Source of the DNA: CAZKFN01 sp964552035
GTDB lineage: Bacteria; Bacteroidota; Bacteroidia; Flavobacteriales_E; Vicingaceae
Assembly (NCBI GenBank): GCA_964552035.1
Contig: CAZKFN010000086.1
Coordinates: 1 to 8,978 of the forward strand
DNA: 8,978 nt
Reading direction: 5' to 3'
Shown here: positions 6,008 to 8,978 of the stretch, piece by piece
Layout: every line of letters begins with the position of its first letter
How positions within the stretch are numbered: position 1 is the first letter of the stretch
Made by a program: the position numbers and the translations under genes
Notes under the pieces: generated by a model
Told to the model about the DNA's origin: nothing
What the model saw: only the letters and a program-made list of their open reading frames with translations
The model's database searches: none

Positions 6008-7150
6008 TTGAAAAATAAAAAAAATACATCTACAAATCAATCACAATCAGCCTTAGCTTGGAGGAAAATAAGGAAAAACAAATTAGCTGTTTTTGGCATG
6101 GTTGTAATAGGGTTATTCATAGCAGTTGCTGTATTGGGCCCGCTTATTCGTCCGGATAAAAGTCCAAAAGCCAATCAACAATATTTAGAGTTAGGTAGAA
6201 AAAAACCAGGCTTTAAACAATTGATGCTAATCATTCCTGATAAACCCATTAAAACAAAAAAGAATTTCCTTCAAAAATGGATTTTAGGATTTAATGAAAT
6301 AAATAATAAAATTCCAATAGTTTCTTATAAAGTAAAAGAAGATTCCATACAAATTGTAAAATATTCAGGGGATGGAATTGAAGGTGATAAGCAAAGTATT
6401 TCGTTAGATAAGTGGTCAAAAGAAAAAGGTGGTTTTAAAGTTAATAAGCATATACAAACCCAAACATTTTGGTTGGGAAGCGATCGCTATGGCAGGGATA
6501 TGTTAAGCCGCTTAATGGCCGGCACATGGGTTTCTTTTAGCGTAGGGTTAATTGCCATACTTATCTCTCTTTTAATTGGGATTACTTTGGGGTGTATTGC
6601 TGCATTTTATCGTTCTTGGATTGATGATATAGTAGTCTGGCTAATAAATGTTGTGTGGTCTATTCCCACTTTATTATTGGTGATTGCCATAACTCTGGCA
6701 TTAGGGAAAGGCTTTTGGCAGGTATTTGTAGCAGTTGGGTTAACCATGTGGGTAGAAGTTGCTCGTTTAGTAAGAGGTCAAGTTCTAAGTGTAAGGGAAA
6801 TGGAATATATTGAAGCAGGAAGGGCTTTAGGATTCAAAGATTTTCAAATTATATTTAAACATATTTTACCCAACATTACAGGACCGTTAATTGTGGTTTC
6901 AGCGGCCAACTTTGCTGCTGCAATCTTGGTAGAAGCCGGACTTAGTTTTTTAGGTTTAGGAGCACAGCCTCCCCAAGCAACCTGGGGTGTGATGATTAGT
7001 GAACATAAAGGTTATGTTGTTACTGGAGATGCATATTTGGCAATTTTACCAGGATTAGCAATTTGTCTATTGGTTCTTTCCTTTGTCTTTCTAGGCAATG
7101 GATTAAGAGATGCTTTTGATACAAAAGGAATAAAAGGAATGGAATTATAA
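6008..7150 (+). CDS. ABC transporter permease, DppC/OppC type, with enlarged extracytoplasmic insert
   Basis: This inner-membrane permease of the oligopeptide/dipeptide ABC importer family has 380 residues, against about 300 for DppC. The N-terminal ALAWRKIRKNKLAVFGM segment and first membrane helix (about 26-47) are typical. The core permease domain begins at LGSDRYGRDMLSR (156-168), followed by about five helices and the EAA loop EAGRALGFKDF...LPN (269-289) that contacts the ATPase. The insert between helix 1 and the GSDxxGRD motif (about 50-155) is roughly 100 residues of charged sequence, longer than in E. coli DppC. The start is TTG at 6008, because an in-frame stop lies immediately before it. 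It follows the glycosyltransferase by 3 bases. No partner permease, ATPase or binding protein is present, so the substrate is unknown. Confidence 0.88.
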   Translation: MKNKKNTSTNQSQSALAWRKIRKNKLAVFGMVVIGLFIAVAVLGPLIRPDKSPKANQQYLELGRKKPGFKQLMLIIPDKPIKTKKNFLQKWILGFNEINNKIPIVSYKVKEDSIQIVKYSGDGIEGDKQSISLDKWSKEKGGFKVNKHIQTQTFWLGSDRYGRDMLSRLMAGTWVSFSVGLIAILISLLIGITLGCIAAFYRSWIDDIVVWLINVVWSIPTLLLVIAITLALGKGFWQVFVAVGLTMWVEVARLVRGQVLSVREMEYIEAGRALGFKDFQIIFKHILPNITGPLIVVSAANFAAAILVEAGLSFLGLGAQPPQATWGVMISEHKGYVVTGDAYLAILPGLAICLLVLSFVFLGNGLRDAFDTKGIKGMEL

Positions 7151-7154
7151 TTCT

Positions 7155-8549
7155 TCAAAAAGCAAGCAAAACAGAAAGGTAAATTAAACTTCCCACCAGC
7201 ATTAAGATTAGAGAGTAGGGAAGAATATCTTTGGCTTTTAAACCTGTAATTCCCAGCAAGGGAAGTGCCCAAAATGGTTGTAACATATTGGTTAGTTGAT
7301 CTCCATAAGCCAAAGCTAAAACACTTTTTGCAAAATCTACCCCCAAAGCTTGAGCAGATTGAATAATAATTGGTCCTTGAACAGCCCATTGTCCACCACC
7401 AGAGGGAACAAAAATATTAACAATTCCAGCACTTATTAAGGTAAAAGGAGCATAAGTTGTTTCGTTGGAAATGCTGATAAAGAAATTGGACATTTCCGTA
7501 ATTAACCCAGAATCCTTCATCATGCCCATAATTCCAAAATAAAATGGGAATTGAATTAAAATACCTGCAGCACCCCCAATTGCTTGGTCAACAGCATGAA
7601 TAAAATTATTAAAAGAACCGTGTAATAATATACCAAGAGCTAACAATAAAAAGTTTAAATAATTAGGGGTAATAAACCCAAGAGGGGCACTGACATCTTG
7701 ACGAAAAGCAGTGAAAATTGCCCAAAACAACATCACAACAGCAAGGCTTAAGGCAATTAGCTTAGAATAATCAATTCTTGCAGCGCCACGAAGATTTTCT
7801 ATTGGTTTTGGTGCTGGTGGTGTTGAAAAATTTAATTGTGGAACCTCAACTTTTGTCTTTTTCCCAATCAAATAAAAAACAATAGGAAGAATAATAATAA
7901 TCAGAGCTGTTGCCGTTAAGTTTAGTGAGGAAAATACGGTTTCAGAAAAGGTAATTTGTTCTGGCAGTTCAGCTATAGCATCAGAACTTAAAATCCCTTG
8001 CATCAAAGCTTTTAAATGCCCCGGCTCAGCAACCTTGGTTAGAGAAGATCCTGAGATTCCACCATGCCAAACCATTAAACCAATATAGCCGGCAGCACCA
8101 ACAAGAGGATAATTAATTTTAATATTTTGTTTTTGTGCATGTTCTCCAACCTTTCGAGCAAAGATAGCTCCAAAGATAAGCCCTAAACCCCAATTAAATA
8201 AAGCTACAACAATGGTAAAAATACTAACTAAGAAAGCAGCTTGTGCGGTATTGTCAATGTTACTAACCAAACGATTAATCAAGCGGTTTACCATAGGACT
8301 TAAAGCAATCACATGTCCTAAAACAAGAATGAGCATCATTTGCATGGCAAAAACCATCAAGCCATCCTGCCAAAGCCCATTAGCCCAATAATCTAATAAA
8401 TCAAGAGAATAAGAAAAGACATTGCTTTCTATAGGGCGTGTTAATAATAAGGAAATAAAAAAAGTTAACACTGTCAGTACCAAAGCAATACTGAAAGGTG
8501 AAGGCATAATATATTTAAATGCTCTGGCGTATTTATCGCTAAAACTCAT
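7155..8549 (-). CDS. AtoE-family short-chain fatty acid transporter
   Basis: This 464-residue polytopic inner-membrane protein belongs to the AtoE / TIGR00366 family; E. coli AtoE, which takes up short-chain fatty acids such as acetoacetate or butyrate, has 440 residues. Family features are the N-terminal FKYIMPSPFSIALVLTVLTF, ALFNWGLGLIFGAIFAR (116-132), WHGGISGSSLTKVAEPGH (161-178) and the hallmark VPSGGGQWAVQGP (381-393), followed by LAYGDQLTNMLQPFWALPLLGI (413-434). About twelve hydrophobic segments span the chain. The ATG at 8549 precedes the conserved start of the family. A near match to the -7 box (TATATTTA on the minus strand, 8567-8574) lies 17 bases upstream. It is convergent with the ABC permease, with only 4 bases between stop codons. 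Exact substrate is inferred from family only. Confidence 0.88.
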   Translation of the reverse strand: MSFSDKYARAFKYIMPSPFSIALVLTVLTFFISLLLTRPIESNVFSYSLDLLDYWANGLWQDGLMVFAMQMMLILVLGHVIALSPMVNRLINRLVSNIDNTAQAAFLVSIFTIVVALFNWGLGLIFGAIFARKVGEHAQKQNIKINYPLVGAAGYIGLMVWHGGISGSSLTKVAEPGHLKALMQGILSSDAIAELPEQITFSETVFSSLNLTATALIIIILPIVFYLIGKKTKVEVPQLNFSTPPAPKPIENLRGAARIDYSKLIALSLAVVMLFWAIFTAFRQDVSAPLGFITPNYLNFLLLALGILLHGSFNNFIHAVDQAIGGAAGILIQFPFYFGIMGMMKDSGLITEMSNFFISISNETTYAPFTLISAGIVNIFVPSGGGQWAVQGPIIIQSAQALGVDFAKSVLALAYGDQLTNMLQPFWALPLLGITGLKAKDILPYSLILMLVGSLIYLSVLLAF

Positions 8550-8667
8550 TTTAAAAAATTAGACTTTAAATATAGGAAATTATGAAGGGAAATGAGAAAG
8601 GAGAATATGGTTTTAAAAATAAAAGACGATTGCATTTATTTATAAACCTCTTTGCGATTAAAATTTG

Positions 8668-8741
8668 TGGGCCCACCTGGACTCGAACCAGGGACCACTT
8701 GATTATGAGTCAAGTGCTCTAACCAGCTGAGCTATAGGCCC
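8668..8741 (-). tRNA. tRNA with anticodon CAU, probably tRNA-Ile2 (lysidine-type)
   Basis: On the minus strand the gene folds as a complete cloverleaf: acceptor GGGCCTA/TGGGCCC, D arm GCTC...GAGC, anticodon stem CTTGA/TCAAG around CTCATAA (anticodon CAT), T arm CCTGG/CCAGG with TTCGAGT, and discriminator A at 8668. The CCA end is not encoded. A CAU anticodon can mean elongator Met, initiator Met or Ile2. The first acceptor pair is a normal G-C, which argues against initiator. C4-G69 and C5-G68 in the acceptor stem are the pairs TilS uses to pick tRNA-Ile2 over elongator tRNA-Met, so Ile2 is preferred. A near -7 box (TAAAGTTTG, 8750-8758, one base longer than TAnnTTTG) lies just upstream. Confidence 0.93.
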
Positions 8742-8864
8742 GGCTTTTGCAAACTTTATGCTTATCAAAAAGCTAAAGTGAGTAAAAAAATTGCGTAGGC
8801 AAGATTACGAATTTTCATGCGAATGTTTTCCTCTTATTCAACGAAAATTTTCTTTTTCTTCTAC

Positions 8865-8872
8865 TATCTTTG
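8865..8872 (+). promoter_or_regulatory. Probable -7 promoter box of the LD-carboxypeptidase gene
   Basis: TATCTTTG matches the defined positions of TAnnTTTG. Only 4 bases separate it from the ATG at 8877, so transcription would start at or about the start codon, implying a leaderless mRNA. No TTG -33 element was seen. Confidence 0.5.
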
Positions 8873-8876
8873 AAGC

Positions 8877-8978
8877 ATGCAAGAAGTTCCAATACTACAA
8901 AAAGGCGATCAGCTTCGCATTATTAGTACTGCCAGAAAAATTACCAAAGACGAACTGCAGGCTGCTCAAGAATTATTC
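8877..8978 (+). CDS. LD-carboxypeptidase (peptidase S66), N-terminal fragment
   Basis: Thirty-four codons run from ATG to the right edge with no stop. The peptide contains PILQKGDQLRIISTARKI followed by TKDELQAAQELF. This matches the start of S66 LD-carboxypeptidases (LdcA / MccF-like), which usually read P-x-L-x-K-G-D-x-I-x-I-V-S-P-A-R-K-I. These cytoplasmic enzymes remove the terminal D-Ala from murein tetrapeptides during cell-wall recycling. The catalytic Ser, Glu and His lie beyond the window. TGA at 8871-8873 blocks any earlier start. A Ser-Thr pair replaces the usual Ser-Pro of the motif. Assignment rests on this short stretch. Confidence 0.7.
   Translation, partial: MQEVPILQKGDQLRIISTARKITKDELQAAQELF

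Noticed and set aside
8769..8800. Leftward terminator made of TTGC-CTAC-GCAA followed by seven Ts
   Set aside because: The stem has only four pairs and no leftward gene ends upstream of it; the T run is not unusual in this AT-rich spacer.
1..8978. CRISPR array, insertion sequence, prophage or defence island
   Set aside because: No spaced direct repeats, intact transposase, integrase, terminal inverted repeats or defence-type domains were seen; the genes are housekeeping or transport.

Overview
The window looks like ordinary chromosomal housekeeping DNA from an AT-rich member of the Bacteroidetes, probably Flavobacteriia-like. Several things point there. The protein sequences have that flavour, for example the zinc-ribbon methyltransferase next to mnmG, and the AtoE-type and DppC-type proteins. 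Close matches to the Bacteroidetes -7 promoter box TAnnTTTG lie upstream of mnmG, ruvC and the last gene. Most starts lack a Shine-Dalgarno sequence, and the tRNA gene does not encode its CCA end. A run of ten Ns at 2938-2947 shows this is a draft assembly.

Layout from left to right. A leftward gene begins at 58 and runs off the left edge. An AT-rich divergent intergenic stretch (59-377) follows, with two hairpins, a likely promoter and a 15/16 parS-like site. Next come mnmG (378-2240), a second and perfect parS 16-mer (2247-2262), and a class I methyltransferase (2269-3147, interrupted by the Ns). A 207-base gap follows; it is richer in G+C than the other intergenic DNA and holds a stem-loop candidate and a possible terminator. 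ruvC runs leftward (3921-3355). Its start codon shares a base with the start codon of a rightward three-gene operon: a flippase-like membrane protein, a family 2 glycosyltransferase and a DppC-type ABC permease (3921-7150). An AtoE-type fatty-acid transporter converges on that operon with only 4 bases between the stops (8549-7155). A leftward tRNA with anticodon CAU (8741-8668) follows, best read as the lysidine-type tRNA-Ile2. The window ends inside the first 34 codons of an LD-carboxypeptidase.

How the genes fit together. mnmG (tRNA U34 modification), ruvC (Holliday junction resolution) and the tRNA are core functions. The flippase-like protein and the glycosyltransferase overlap by 4 bases and probably act on the same membrane-linked sugar or lipid; the target is unknown. 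The ABC permease lacks its partners here. The most notable signal is the pair of parS sites bracketing mnmG, which suggests the locus is a ParB loading site and so lies in the origin-proximal part of the chromosome. I found no mobile element, CRISPR array or defence system, and nothing that I would call a new multi-gene system.
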